Positions 26,014-34,475 are shown, counted from the stretch's first letter. The stretch is DNA of 44,039 nt from an uncultured Burkholderiales bacterium (GCA_903910745.1 CAIWAO010000091.1:1-44039); one strand, 5' to 3'. The notes: a model not told the origin generated them from the letters alone. Numbers and translations: made by a program.

Positions 26014-26478
26014 ATGAGCATTTATCAAAAACTAACGAATCTAAAGATTACGCTTCCCCCAGTATCAACTCCTGCTGCCGCTTATGTCCCCTTTGTTGTG
26101 AGTGAATCGCATATTTATTTGAGTGGGCATATCGCAAAAAAAGAAGGCCAAGTATGGGTAGGCCAACTCGGAACGAATATGCAAACCAATGAAGCCAAAG
26201 AGGCAGCACATGCTGTCGCAATCGATTTGCTTGGTACTTTGCATGCCGCATGTACATCTGTTGGCAAGACTCTTGATGATATTTCGCAAATTGTGAAGGT
26301 CATGAGTTTGGTCAATTCATCACCCCAATTTACAGAGCAGCACTTGGTAACGAACGGCTGTAGTGAGCTTTTAAGTCAGCTTTTCGGACCTAAAGGAGCC
26401 CACGCCCGAAGCGCATTTGGCGTAGCTCAACTGCCCATGGGAGCTTGCGTAGAAATCGAACTGATTGCAAGACTCTAA
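26014..26478 (+). CDS. RidA/YjgF-family protein
   Basis: RidA proteins hydrolyse reactive enamine/imine intermediates released by amino-acid enzymes. This 154-residue member belongs to the longer subgroup. The Arg that corresponds to the catalytic Arg105 of E. coli RidA is kept (R132 in HARSAFGVAQLP), and the C-terminal strand GACVEIELIARL is typical. The ATG at 26014 lies 25 bases after the transglutaminase stop; an upstream TTG in the same frame overlaps that gene and is less likely. It is the last gene of the operon. Its presence suggests either amino-acid intermediates in the pathway or simple hitch-hiking. Confidence 0.9.
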   Translation: MSIYQKLTNLKITLPPVSTPAAAYVPFVVSESHIYLSGHIAKKEGQVWVGQLGTNMQTNEAKEAAHAVAIDLLGTLHAACTSVGKTLDDISQIVKVMSLVNSSPQFTEQHLVTNGCSELLSQLFGPKGAHARSAFGVAQLPMGACVEIELIARL

Positions 26479-26629
26479 TTCATACTTTGGCAAGAAGACA
26501 GTGTGAAATGTAAGAGGAATTCAACCGCTGCACAGGAGGCGAGAGACGCTCAGTTTGCAGTGAATAAGGTCTTAAAAAATACTGGGGGTCGGGCATGACC
26601 CTTAAGAAGTAGGAATCACCGACCTTCCT

Positions 26630-26677
26630 GCGCTAGCGCTTGCGGTAGGGGTAGCGGTAGGGGTAGCCGTAGCGACA
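26630..26677 (+). repeat. Eight degenerate hexanucleotide repeats in a hairpin loop
   Basis: Successive hexamers read GCGCTA, GCGCTT, GCGGTA, GGGGTA, GCGGTA, GGGGTA, GCCGTA and GCGACA. The middle four form two copies of a 12-mer. In one frame they would encode alternating Ala/Gly and Val/Leu, but that frame has a stop shortly upstream and no start codon, so no gene is claimed. Confidence 0.8.
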
Positions 26678-26723
26678 AGCTAAGGTCGGTGAGGATGTCA
26701 AATAATACTAATCCATAAGTCAC

Positions 26724-26753
26724 TTGAATCTTAGCATTTAGGGCATATATACT
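26724..26753 (+). promoter_or_regulatory. Sigma-70 promoter of the TPR protein gene
   Basis: TTGAAT (26724-26729), an 18-base spacer, then TATACT (26748-26753), about 60 bases before the ATG at 26817. Both hexamers match the consensus at five of six positions. Confidence 0.6.
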
Positions 26754-26816
26754 AGGCACACTCTCAGATAAGGCTATTTAAAACCTGAGATCTGATACTT
26801 TTTTAGGAGACTTTAG

Positions 26817-27746
26817 ATGCTTTGTACTCACCACCGTTCAACTCAATATGGTATTGCACAGATTTTTCGCAGCCTTTTGATTAGTTTGTCCTTATTCTGT
26901 TTTTTACAGGCGAACTCTTTTGGGCAAGCATTGCCCTCTCCCAAAGACATTCAAAATGCGGTAGAGGCTGGGCGCTACACCCAGGCTGAGGCTATGCTTA
27001 AAGAGGTGCTGCATGACAAACCCTCAAGCGCCAAAGCGCATTATGAATTGGGACAAGTGCTTGAGCGGGAAAACCGTTTAAGTGAGAGTCGTCAAGAGTT
27101 ACTCGAAGCACAGAGGCTTGACCCAAGCTTAAAGTTTGCGAAGAGCCCAGAAAGGTTCAACGAAATTTTAGAGAAGGTGAGCGTCGCTGAAAATAAACAA
27201 GCCACTGCACCAACTCAGACAGCCAATCAACCCAATATGAGAGCTCAAGGCCCTGCTCAAGCTCAACAATCATTTCCTTGGGGATATGTGGTGATTGCCA
27301 TCGTTGTGATGCTTATCCTAGGCTTCATTATTCGCCGTATGGCTCCCCCACCCGTTATTTATGGACCTGCTCAGCCGCCCTATGGCCCTCCCGGTCCTAT
27401 GGGTCCTGGGGGAGGTCCAGGTTACGGACCCGGTCCGGGTTATGGGCCTAACTATGGCCCTAACTACGGTCCAGGCTACGCTCCCTCTGGCTCAGGAATT
27501 GGGGGTGCAGTAGTCGGCGGTTTGGCAGGCGTTGCAGCGGGCTACGCACTTTCTAGAGCAATGGAAGGTGGTGAGCATCAAGGTGGTGTACCCAATCAAA
27601 ACGCAAACCCAAATAACGGCGGCTACATCCCTATGGATCAACCCCAACAACCTCCAAACATTGGCCCTTTTGATCAGGGATCTGGATCTGGATGGGGGGA
27701 CAACTCATCTGGTGGTGGGGGTGGCTCGGATGACGATAACTGGTAA
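26817..27746 (+). CDS. TPR-containing membrane protein with Pro/Tyr/Gly-rich tail
   Basis: The 309-residue protein has an N-terminal signal sequence or anchor (about 14-37). One or two TPR-like helical repeats follow (AGRYTQAEAMLKEVLHDKPS, then AKAHYELGQVLERENRLSES). Next are a Gln/Ala/Pro linker, a transmembrane helix (about 158-176, WGYVVIAIVVMLILGFII) and a low-complexity GYGPGP/GPNYGP tail. A Gly/Ala-rich glycine-zipper-like stretch (GGAVVGGLAGVAAGYALS) and a Gly/Ser/Asp end (SDDDNW) complete it. AGGAG precedes the ATG. It may be an inner-membrane scaffold; no specific function is known to me. Ends before a strong terminator. Confidence 0.8.
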   Translation: MLCTHHRSTQYGIAQIFRSLLISLSLFCFLQANSFGQALPSPKDIQNAVEAGRYTQAEAMLKEVLHDKPSSAKAHYELGQVLERENRLSESRQELLEAQRLDPSLKFAKSPERFNEILEKVSVAENKQATAPTQTANQPNMRAQGPAQAQQSFPWGYVVIAIVVMLILGFIIRRMAPPPVIYGPAQPPYGPPGPMGPGGGPGYGPGPGYGPNYGPNYGPGYAPSGSGIGGAVVGGLAGVAAGYALSRAMEGGEHQGGVPNQNANPNNGGYIPMDQPQQPPNIGPFDQGSGSGWGDNSSGGGGGSDDDNW

Positions 27747-27772
27747 TCCAGTCTTTTACGAGGTCACAAATG

Positions 27773-27802
27773 AAAGAGAGCTACTTCTAGCTCTCTTTTT
27801 TT
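27773..27802. terminator. Strong bidirectional terminator
   Basis: AAAGAGAGCTA (27773-27783) and TAGCTCTCTTT (27788-27798) form a perfect 11-bp stem with loop CTTC, followed by T. It separates the convergent TPR and yihY-like genes. Confidence 0.9.
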
Positions 27803-29010
27803 CATTCCAACAATGTATCCAACTTTAGACCCTCAAATCTCAACCAGACAGCTCTTGTTTCCTGACTTGGCTTGAGCAGGAATAAGCTGAGCAGTTGATT
27901 TAAGTGAGCCTGCTGAGGCAAAGTCAATAAGACATACCTTGGTACTTGTCCCTTAATTTCCTCATCTAACAATCCAATCCAATCAATTTCTACTAGCTTT
28001 TCTAATACATCCTCCAATTCCAAGGTATCAACTTGCATTTGACTTGCCATTGAGTTTAGACTTAGTCCTTTGGAGTTATCTTGTTGGACAGAGTAAAGAA
28101 GTTGCAAACACTCAACTGCCAACTGAAAACTCCAACCCGGCCCTCCACCGGTTCGCACGTTTGCCAACAGCAGGGAGGGCAAACTAGACACCCACAAAGC
28201 ACCAATCAACACAATAACCCACAACGTATAAATCCAAATGAGTAAGATAGGCAAGGTTGCAAATGCACCGTAAACAACGGAGAAGGTGGGAATATTTCCC
28301 AGGTACAAGGTAAGAAGCTTACGAGCCCCCTCCAGCGCCAGCGCTGCACTTAAGCCCCCAAGTAGCGCATGGCTTGAGGCAACTTGGGTGTTAGGAACAA
28401 ATCTATATAACGCACTTATCGTTAAAACAAGAAGCGCAAACTCGATAACTCCAAGAAGAGGTCTCCAAAAGGCAGTAAATACCGGTAGGGTATCGCCTGA
28501 TATATTAAACACGAGTGACATTAAAAACAAACCCAAGGCAATCACCATAGGTCCAAGTGTCATCGCAGTCCAGTAAAGAACCGTTCTTTTGATCCAAGAA
28601 CGAGGGGCACGTACTCTCCATATGGCATTCAATGTGTGATCAATCGTCAAAATCAATGCAATAGCAGAAAACACCAATGCCATCAAGCCCGCAACACCAA
28701 GACGGCTGGCTTTTGAGGAGAACTGGGTGAGATACCCTAATACTTGCCTAGAAATACCGTCGGGCATTAAACTCTCGACAAGCCATCTTTGAATACCTGC
28801 TTGAAACTGACCAAAAAGTGGAAAAACTGTAAATGCAGCCAAAACTACCGTAAAAAGGGGAACCAACGCGATTGAAGTAGTGAAGGTCAGACTTCCAGCG
28901 GTTTGAGCCAATCGGTCTTCTCTGAACCTGGTAAAAACCAAAATAGCACCCCTTTTCCAAGGGAATTCAAGCATTTTGGATAATGCAGACTTAATATGAG
29001 AAATAATCAT
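27802..29010 (-). CDS. YihY/BrkB-family inner membrane protein
   Basis: The 402-residue polytopic protein of the YihY family (once misnamed RNase BN) has the N-terminal signature RFREDRLAQTAGSLTFTTSIALVP. Six or so transmembrane helices span residues 30-290, including VLTISALYRFVPNT and GAFATLPILLIWIYTLW. A cytosolic C-terminal extension of about 110 residues has a winged-helix look (LNSMASQMQVDTLELEDVLEKL). The physiological role is uncertain; transport or envelope functions have been suggested. It is divergent from the DUF2069 gene. Confidence 0.9.
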   Translation of the reverse strand: MIISHIKSALSKMLEFPWKRGAILVFTRFREDRLAQTAGSLTFTTSIALVPLFTVVLAAFTVFPLFGQFQAGIQRWLVESLMPDGISRQVLGYLTQFSSKASRLGVAGLMALVFSAIALILTIDHTLNAIWRVRAPRSWIKRTVLYWTAMTLGPMVIALGLFLMSLVFNISGDTLPVFTAFWRPLLGVIEFALLVLTISALYRFVPNTQVASSHALLGGLSAALALEGARKLLTLYLGNIPTFSVVYGAFATLPILLIWIYTLWVIVLIGALWVSSLPSLLLANVRTGGGPGWSFQLAVECLQLLYSVQQDNSKGLSLNSMASQMQVDTLELEDVLEKLVEIDWIGLLDEEIKGQVPRYVLLTLPQQAHLNQLLSLFLLKPSQETRAVWLRFEGLKLDTLLE

Positions 29011-29155
29011 ACAAACAAAAACAATGTGATGGGCAGGTTCTAAAATAGAGAATTATCGTACAACCTGCGTCACACTATTTTTCTAATTTCTATATCTTTA
29101 TTTAATTATTTTTAGCTCAAAATTTAATTAAACCATCCACAGGTACATCAACATT

Positions 29156-29608
29156 TTGAATCATTCCCAAAATTCAGGTCTGCAAGCAAAAGAATCTGTA
29201 AAGCCAAGTATCTTAAATGTTGCAAGCTCAAAGGTACGAATTACACAAAATATTTCCGTCATAGCGCTCATAGCTTTGATCATACTGTCGGTTCTTTGGG
29301 AGCTTTGGCTAGCCCCCTTAAGAGAGGGAGGTTCGTGGCTTGTGATCAAAGCATTACCACTTTGCATACCCTTGGTTGGACTTTTAAAAAACCGCATGTA
29401 TACCTACAGATGGCTGAGTCTTTGGATATGGTTTTATTTTACTGAAGGAGTAGTTAGGAGTTGGGGAGACCCCATGCCCAGCCAACTCTTAGCCGAGTTG
29501 GAGATCATAATTTGTCTAATCCTATTTGGAGCTTGTGCGCTTCACGTGCGTTTTAGGTTTGAGAGTGCAAAATCAAACCGGGAAAGCTCAATTAATATAC
29601 CGCATTAA
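29156..29608 (+). CDS. DUF2069 membrane protein
   Basis: The 150-residue protein has four predicted membrane helices and the DUF2069 pattern WELWLAPLREGGSWLVIKALPL, then RMYTYRWLSLWIWFYFTEGVVR. The first 35 residues are polar. The start is a TTG at 29156; no other in-frame start lies before the first helix and no good Shine-Dalgarno is visible, so it is tentative. In related genomes this family lies next to wrbA and yihY; here wrbA is absent from the gap. The FAD dehydrogenase starts two bases after its stop. Confidence 0.85.
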   Translation: MNHSQNSGLQAKESVKPSILNVASSKVRITQNISVIALIALIILSVLWELWLAPLREGGSWLVIKALPLCIPLVGLLKNRMYTYRWLSLWIWFYFTEGVVRSWGDPMPSQLLAELEIIICLILFGACALHVRFRFESAKSNRESSINIPH

Positions 29609-29610
29609 AC

Positions 29611-31047
29611 GTGAGTCAAAAAATGAATGATTTAATCAAAGAATTAGAAGATATTGTTGGCGCCCAGCATGTGCAAACGACTGGCGACTTGGGGAGATTT
29701 GAGGAGGATTGGCGTAAGCGCGCAAAAGGCAAGGCCCTAGCAGTGGTGAGTCCTAAAAACACTTTTGAAGTCTGTGAAATCGTAAAGGCTTGCCTAAGGA
29801 CAAAAGTGAGCATTGTGCCCCAGGGCGGCAATACAAGCATGGTTGTAGGAGCAATACCTAATGATACGGGCACACAAGTTCTCTTAAGCCTCACCAGAAT
29901 GAACCAAGTTAGGTCTATCGACAAAGATAATTTGACCATCATCGTCGAAGCCGGTTGTGTTCTTCAACAAGTGCAACAAGTTGCAGAAAGAGAGGGTTTT
30001 TTATTTCCTTTGAGTCTCGGATCCCAGGGGAGTTGCACAATCGGTGGCAATTTATCTACAAACGCTGGAGGCACTCAAGTCGTACGCTACGGCAACGCTC
30101 GCGAGCTTTGCTTAGGCTTAGAAGTCGTGACGGCTTCTGGTGATGTATGGCATGGGCTATCGGGTCTTAGAAAAGACAACACCGGCTACGATCTTAGAAA
30201 TCTATACATCGGCAGTGAAGGCACGTTGGGCATAATTACTGCAGCTACTTTAAAACTATATCCATTGCCTGCAGCCAAGCTCACCGCTTGGGCTGCAGCA
30301 CCTAACATTGAGAGCGCGGTGAAACTCTTAGGCTTAGCGCATAAAACTTTAGGCCCCTCATTAAGTGGATTTGAGATGATGGGGCAATTTGCTCTGAGTT
30401 TAGTGGATAAACACTTTCCTCAACTCAATGTTCCCCTTTGGAAAAACAGTGCTTACTGCGTCCTGTTGGAGGCATCGGATAATGAATCAGAGGAGCATGC
30501 AAGGTCTCAGTTTGAAAATTTGATGCAAACCGCCCTAGAGGATGAGATCATCACAGATGCAGTGATCGCAGAGAGCATTGCACAGGCCAAGGCGCTGTGG
30601 CTCATCCGTGAAAACATCACTATGGCTCAAGCCACTGAGGGTCTAAACATAAAACACGATATCTCTATCCCGGTATCGCGAATCGCAGATTTTGTTGAGA
30701 GCACAGACAATCTTATTACGCAAAAAATCAAAGGCGCAGCTATTGTTAACTTTGGCCACCTTGGAGATGGGAATCTGCACTACAACGTGCAAGCACCGGT
30801 TGGAGTAGATTACAAAGATTTCTTAAGAATTCATGAGCACGATATAAATACTCTTGTCTATGACAGCGTTAAAGAGTTTGGAGGCTCTATCTCTGCAGAG
30901 CACGGAGTTGGCAGCTTAAAAGTAGACACGCTCAAAGACTACAAAGATCCGACTGCACTAAACCTGATGCGAACAATCAAATTAGCTTTGGATCCAACTA
31001 ATTTGATGAACCCTGGACGCTTAATCAATGACCAATATTCCCGCTAA
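29611..31047 (+). CDS. FAD-binding oxidoreductase, GlcD/D-2-hydroxyacid dehydrogenase family
   Basis: The 478-residue flavoprotein of the vanillyl-alcohol-oxidase fold oxidises D-2-hydroxy acids such as D-lactate, glycolate or D-2-hydroxyglutarate. FAD-domain motifs are VPQGGNTSMVVGA, SLGSQGSCTIGGNLSTNAGG and YIGSEGTLGIIT. The C-terminal substrate/metal region carries NFGHLGDGNLHYN and SISAEHGVGSLK, whose histidines are typical of the family. The start is GTG, two bases after the DUF2069 stop; an ATG four codons later is equally possible. The precise substrate cannot be decided from sequence. Confidence 0.93.
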   Translation: MSQKMNDLIKELEDIVGAQHVQTTGDLGRFEEDWRKRAKGKALAVVSPKNTFEVCEIVKACLRTKVSIVPQGGNTSMVVGAIPNDTGTQVLLSLTRMNQVRSIDKDNLTIIVEAGCVLQQVQQVAEREGFLFPLSLGSQGSCTIGGNLSTNAGGTQVVRYGNARELCLGLEVVTASGDVWHGLSGLRKDNTGYDLRNLYIGSEGTLGIITAATLKLYPLPAAKLTAWAAAPNIESAVKLLGLAHKTLGPSLSGFEMMGQFALSLVDKHFPQLNVPLWKNSAYCVLLEASDNESEEHARSQFENLMQTALEDEIITDAVIAESIAQAKALWLIRENITMAQATEGLNIKHDISIPVSRIADFVESTDNLITQKIKGAAIVNFGHLGDGNLHYNVQAPVGVDYKDFLRIHEHDINTLVYDSVKEFGGSISAEHGVGSLKVDTLKDYKDPTALNLMRTIKLALDPTNLMNPGRLINDQYSR

Positions 31048-31113
31048 AATTAATTACAAACCTTGGGTCGGATTTTTATATATTCTTGGATTGCCTACTA
31101 ATTTAATTTTGAA

Positions 31114-31965
31114 ATGAATTCACAATCAAATCACCAAACACCCAGCAATCAATATGAGACGTTTATGCGCCATGTGCTCGAGCACGGGGTACAAAAGGAG
31201 GACCGAACTGGAACCGGCACCCAAAGCGTATTTGGATATCAGATGAGGTTTAACCTGAGTAAAGGTTTCCCCCTGGTCACCACAAAAAAAGTTCACTTAA
31301 AGTCTATTATTTACGAACTTCTTTGGTTTCTCAAAGGCGAGAGCAACGCCAAATGGCTTCAAGAAAGAGGGGTCACGATTTGGGATGAATGGGCAAAAGA
31401 TAACGGAGACCTTGGACCCGTTTACGGTGTCCAGTGGAGATGTTGGCCAACCCCTGAGGGCGGACATATTGATCAAATCAGCGATTTAATAAAAACACTA
31501 AAGACAAACCCCAACTCGCGCCGAATGATTGTAAGCGCTTGGAATGTATCCGAGCTTGACAAAATGGCCCTTATGCCGTGCCATGCATTTTTTCAGTTCT
31601 ACGTTGCCCCAGCCTCAGCGGAGGATAAAGGAGCTCGAGCCAAATTAAGCTGTCAGTTGTATCAAAGGAGTGCAGATATCTTTTTAGGCGTTCCTTTTAA
31701 TATAGCAAGCTATGCTTTGCTAACACACATGATCGCGCAGCAGTGTGACCTAGACGTTGGAGACTTTATTTGGACCGGAGGAGACTGCCACATTTACAGC
31801 AATCACCAAGAACAAGTCAACCTTCAATTGTCTAGAGAACCTTTTGCTTATCCAAAATTGAATATCAAGCGACGTCCTGCAAACATTTTCGAATATGAGT
31901 TTGAGGATTTTGAAGTCCTAGATTACACACACCATCCTGCAATCAAAGCACCTGTGGCGGTTTAA
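31114..31965 (+). CDS. thyA: Thymidylate synthase ThyA
   Basis: It methylates dUMP to dTMP using methylenetetrahydrofolate, yielding dihydrofolate that FolA recycles. The 283 residues include the folate/phosphate site [15 protein letters not shown], the catalytic cysteine C156 in [10 protein letters not shown], and [21 protein letters not shown] followed by [14 protein letters not shown] short insertion (ASAEDKGAR) before the second motif accounts for the extra length over E. coli. Its TAA stop interlocks with the stop of the opposite-strand methyltransferase gene. Confidence 0.98.
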   Translation: MNSQSNHQTPSNQYETFMRHVLEHGVQKEDRTGTGTQSVFGYQMRFNLSKGFPLVTTKKVHLKSIIYELLWFLKGESNAKWLQERGVTIWDEWAKDNGDLGPVYGVQWRCWPTPEGGHIDQISDLIKTLKTNPNSRRMIVSAWNVSELDKMALMPCHAFFQFYVAPASAEDKGARAKLSCQLYQRSADIFLGVPFNIASYALLTHMIAQQCDLDVGDFIWTGGDCHIYSNHQEQVNLQLSREPFAYPKLNIKRRPANIFEYEFEDFEVLDYTHHPAIKAPVAV

Positions 31966-33233
31966 GAGTTACTACTTTTTGCCTTCAAACGCCATAGGGA
32001 TGTGAGTTCATTGACCCTTGCCTTATAAAAAGGGTCTGATGCGTCCATTGCTTTCCGATGAACTGGGCGTACGTCTTGCCGATCATGCACTACGAGCCCG
32101 GCTTCATCAATCCATTTGAGCAACTCTCCCTCCGCCCTGAGCCCTAAGAGCTCTGCGAAATTAGACATAATCAACCACCCTTCCCCACCGTGCAGTAAAT
32201 GATCAGCAAGACCATTTAGGAAACCAATGAGCATTTGGCTGTTTGGATCAAAAACGGCAGTATCAACTGAGGTACTCGACTGAGTAGGTAACCAGGGGGG
32301 ATTGCACACAATAAGAGCGGCTTTACCACTTGGGGGGAATAAGTTTGCTTTTATGACAGCTATTTGATTTTTAAGATTAAGTTCATCCACATTACTCAAT
32401 GCACAATCAATTGCTCTTGTGTTTTGATCCGTTGCTGTGATGAACTTAACACCCCGTTTGGCAAGGATAATTGAGAGGACTCCTGTACCCGTGCCGATAT
32501 CGAACGCTGTTGAGTCCTGTGTCAGTGCACTAGGTAGGTGAGTTTTTGCAATCAACTCTAGATACTCACCCCTTATGGGTGAGAACACACCGTAATGAGG
32601 AAATATTTTGAATGGGCTAAGTCCGTGTTCATTGAGATCAATGACCACGCCCTTCTTTCTCCACTCATAAGCACTTATCACCCCCATTAGTTCACGCAAA
32701 GAGACGATGTAGGGGGCCGCGTCCTCACCATATGCTTGAGAGCAGGCACTTAGAACATTAGGGGCACGCCTTAGATCAATTAGATGGTTGGTCTGAACGG
32801 CGATAAGTAGTCTTCCCAGAATTTGGGCTTTAAGCTTTTGTTGATCTCTAAATTTTTTATACTCGGTATTAAGATTCGATTGATGCGTGATCAACCGATT
32901 AAGATTTGAAACTTCAACTTCAACTTCAACTTCAGCTTTGGCTTGGGTATCATTTTTCTTTGAATTTCGTGAAGGTCTTGGGTTGTTTGACTTAAATTTA
33001 CGACTTTTATCAAAACGCCTTGACATGGCCTGAAGCAAATGACGAGCATTTTGAAAGTCCCCTACCCAAAGCATCGATTGACCTGAACTTGCTGATTTAA
33101 ATGCAAGATCTGCTGAAGTCGTATCATCAATCTTCATCAAAGATTGGGGCATGGGGGATCCGTTTTCGGATCGCCACTGAAAACGAAATAACTCACCTAG
33201 AACTTCTGTTTCGATAATTTCTAAATTATTCAT
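31962..33233 (-). CDS. Class I SAM methyltransferase with NPPW motif (RsmC/PrmC-like)
   Basis: The 423-residue protein has a C-terminal methyltransferase domain. Motif I is [12 protein letters not shown] (from residue 244), followed by TATDQN and the catalytic NPPW (311-314). NPPW is typical of enzymes that methylate exocyclic or side-chain nitrogens in rRNA bases or release-factor glutamine. An N-terminal helical region and a Lys/Ser-rich spacer with an EVEVEVEV run (101-108), encoded by four copies of ACTTCA, precede it. It separates thyA from folA, on the opposite strand. The substrate is not predictable. Confidence 0.85.
   Translation of the reverse strand: MNNLEIIETEVLGELFRFQWRSENGSPMPQSLMKIDDTTSADLAFKSASSGQSMLWVGDFQNARHLLQAMSRRFDKSRKFKSNNPRPSRNSKKNDTQAKAEVEVEVEVSNLNRLITHQSNLNTEYKKFRDQQKLKAQILGRLLIAVQTNHLIDLRRAPNVLSACSQAYGEDAAPYIVSLRELMGVISAYEWRKKGVVIDLNEHGLSPFKIFPHYGVFSPIRGEYLELIAKTHLPSALTQDSTAFDIGTGTGVLSIILAKRGVKFITATDQNTRAIDCALSNVDELNLKNQIAVIKANLFPPSGKAALIVCNPPWLPTQSSTSVDTAVFDPNSQMLIGFLNGLADHLLHGGEGWLIMSNFAELLGLRAEGELLKWIDEAGLVVHDRQDVRPVHRKAMDASDPFYKARVNELTSLWRLKAKSSNS
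32911..32934. repeat. Hexanucleotide microsatellite ACTTCA x4
   Basis: Four exact tandem copies inside the methyltransferase gene, in frame, encoding the alternating Glu-Val run. Copy-number change would lengthen or shorten the spacer by two residues without a frameshift. Confidence 0.9.
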
Positions 33234-33403
33234 TAAAAGTAAAAAAATAATATTTTTTGTTCATTTTTTTGCTCGATCATTAGTGTGCGTTTATGAATAT
33301 TCAATTTAAAGGCATTTACACCCGCTTGGATTTCTTATGCCCGGTTTAATCAAGGGATTCTAATGAGTTCAACCCATCAAAAAGATATGAGAAAATACCC
33401 TTT

Positions 33404-33898
33404 ATGTCTTTGAATTTAATTTTAGCCCGCTCAAGAAACGGCACCATTGGTCTTAACAACACCCTACCTTGGCATTTGCCAGAGGATTTAACACATTTTA
33501 AGAACACTACCATGGGGTGCCCGGTTATTATGGGGCGCAAAACCTGGGAGTCAATACCTGAGAGGTTTCGCCCCCTTCCAGGCAGATTAAACTTAGTTCT
33601 CAGTCAATCCTTGGAATTAGATATAAAAGGCGCTAGAGTTGTTGACAGCCTGGAGAATGCAATTGGTTTACTCGATCCAAATGAAGACATTTGGGTGATC
33701 GGTGGAGCGAACGTTTATGATCAAGCAATAAGTATTGCGGATCATGCAGTCATTACTGAGATAGACGCTGATTTTGAGGGTGATGCGAAAGCTCCCGTCT
33801 TTGGTTCGACTTGGGTTGAGCGTACTCGAACCCATCATATATCTGTTAGTGGACTAGGTTATAGTTTGGTTTATTTAGACAAAATAAAAGGAGCATAA
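33404..33898 (+). CDS. folA: Dihydrofolate reductase FolA
   Basis: It reduces dihydrofolate to tetrahydrofolate with NADPH. The 164-residue protein has LNLILARSRNGTIGLNNTLP at the start, the catalytic acid D28 in LPEDLTHFK, CPVIMGRKTWESIPERFRPL for cofactor binding, and IWVIGGANVYDQAI. Length and motifs are standard. It is normally paired with thyA; here a reverse-strand gene lies between them. The stop is one base before the next ATG, so it is coupled to the DUF4337 gene. Confidence 0.97.
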   Translation: MSLNLILARSRNGTIGLNNTLPWHLPEDLTHFKNTTMGCPVIMGRKTWESIPERFRPLPGRLNLVLSQSLELDIKGARVVDSLENAIGLLDPNEDIWVIGGANVYDQAISIADHAVITEIDADFEGDAKAPVFGSTWVERTRTHHISVSGLGYSLVYLDKIKGA

Positions 33899-33899
33899 A

Positions 33900-34475
33900 A
33901 TGTCAGAAGAAGGATTTGAAGTACACGGGCCCCATGACCATGAGATCGAGCACGCTAGTGCTCATGGAGGTCAAAGTATGACTGCGCAAATTGCAATGTT
34001 TACCGCAATCATTGCGACTTTTGGGGCTATTTTTGGGTATATGGCTGGTGCAACCCAAGCGGATGCGGGGCTGTTCAAAAATAATGCAGCAATCATAAAA
34101 ACCGAGGCAGCAAATAAATGGAACTACTACCAGGCCAAGAGCAGTAAACAAAATCTTTGGGAACTGGCATTGGACGTAGCGCCAAAAACTAGAGTAGAGT
34201 TTTACACAACCGAAATCGCTAGATACAAGACTGAAAAAGCAGAAATTAAAAAAGATGCTGAAAAACTAGAAGCTGAAGCTAAAGAGTGGGAGGAGCGCTC
34301 TGATCACGAAATGCACAACCATCACCGCTGGGCACAGGCAACAACGGTTCTTCAGGTCTGTGTTGCACTCGCAGCGATTGCTCTATTGACTCGTAAAGAG
34401 TGGCTCAAAAAGTGTATGTACGGGGTTGGTGGTCTTGGCCTGATTTTGGGTGCAGTTGCCTACTTTCACATTTGA
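33900..34475 (+). CDS. DUF4337 family membrane protein
   Basis: The 191-residue protein has a His-rich N-terminus (EHASAHGG), one transmembrane helix (about 27-47), a long charged coiled-coil helix (about 75-145, KTEKAEIKKDAEKLEAEAKE) and two closely spaced C-terminal helices. This layout and the stretch NKWNYYQAKSSKQNL identify DUF4337. AGGAG overlaps the end of folA, showing translational coupling. The function is unknown. Confidence 0.85.
   Translation: MSEEGFEVHGPHDHEIEHASAHGGQSMTAQIAMFTAIIATFGAIFGYMAGATQADAGLFKNNAAIIKTEAANKWNYYQAKSSKQNLWELALDVAPKTRVEFYTTEIARYKTEKAEIKKDAEKLEAEAKEWEERSDHEMHNHHRWAQATTVLQVCVALAAIALLTRKEWLKKCMYGVGGLGLILGAVAYFHI

Larger units (their letters stand above)
26479..26816. 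ncRNA. Gene-free region with three successive hairpins (candidate structured RNA or 3' element)
   Basis: No protein gene fits. Hairpin 1: CGCTGCA (26526-26532) with TGCAGTG (26556-26562), enclosing a second stem GAGGCG/CGCTC around AGAGA. Hairpin 2: GGGTC (26586-26590) with GACCC (26597-26601). Hairpin 3: TCACCGACCTT (26616-26626) with AAGGTCGGTGA (26682-26692), a perfect 11-bp stem whose 55-base loop is filled with hexanucleotide repeats. None matches an RNA family known to me. It could be the 3' end of the ridA transcript, an independent small RNA or a mobile palindromic element. Confidence 0.4.

Noticed and set aside
26606-26683. A reading frame through the hexamer array giving an alternating Ala/Val/Gly/Leu peptide
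   Set aside because: A stop codon lies just upstream in that frame and there is no start codon or ribosome-binding site; the composition follows from the DNA repeat.
27390-27480. Gly/Pro/Tyr codon repeats in the TPR protein as a CRISPR or DNA repeat array
   Set aside because: The units are irregular, short and in frame; they encode a low-complexity protein tail.
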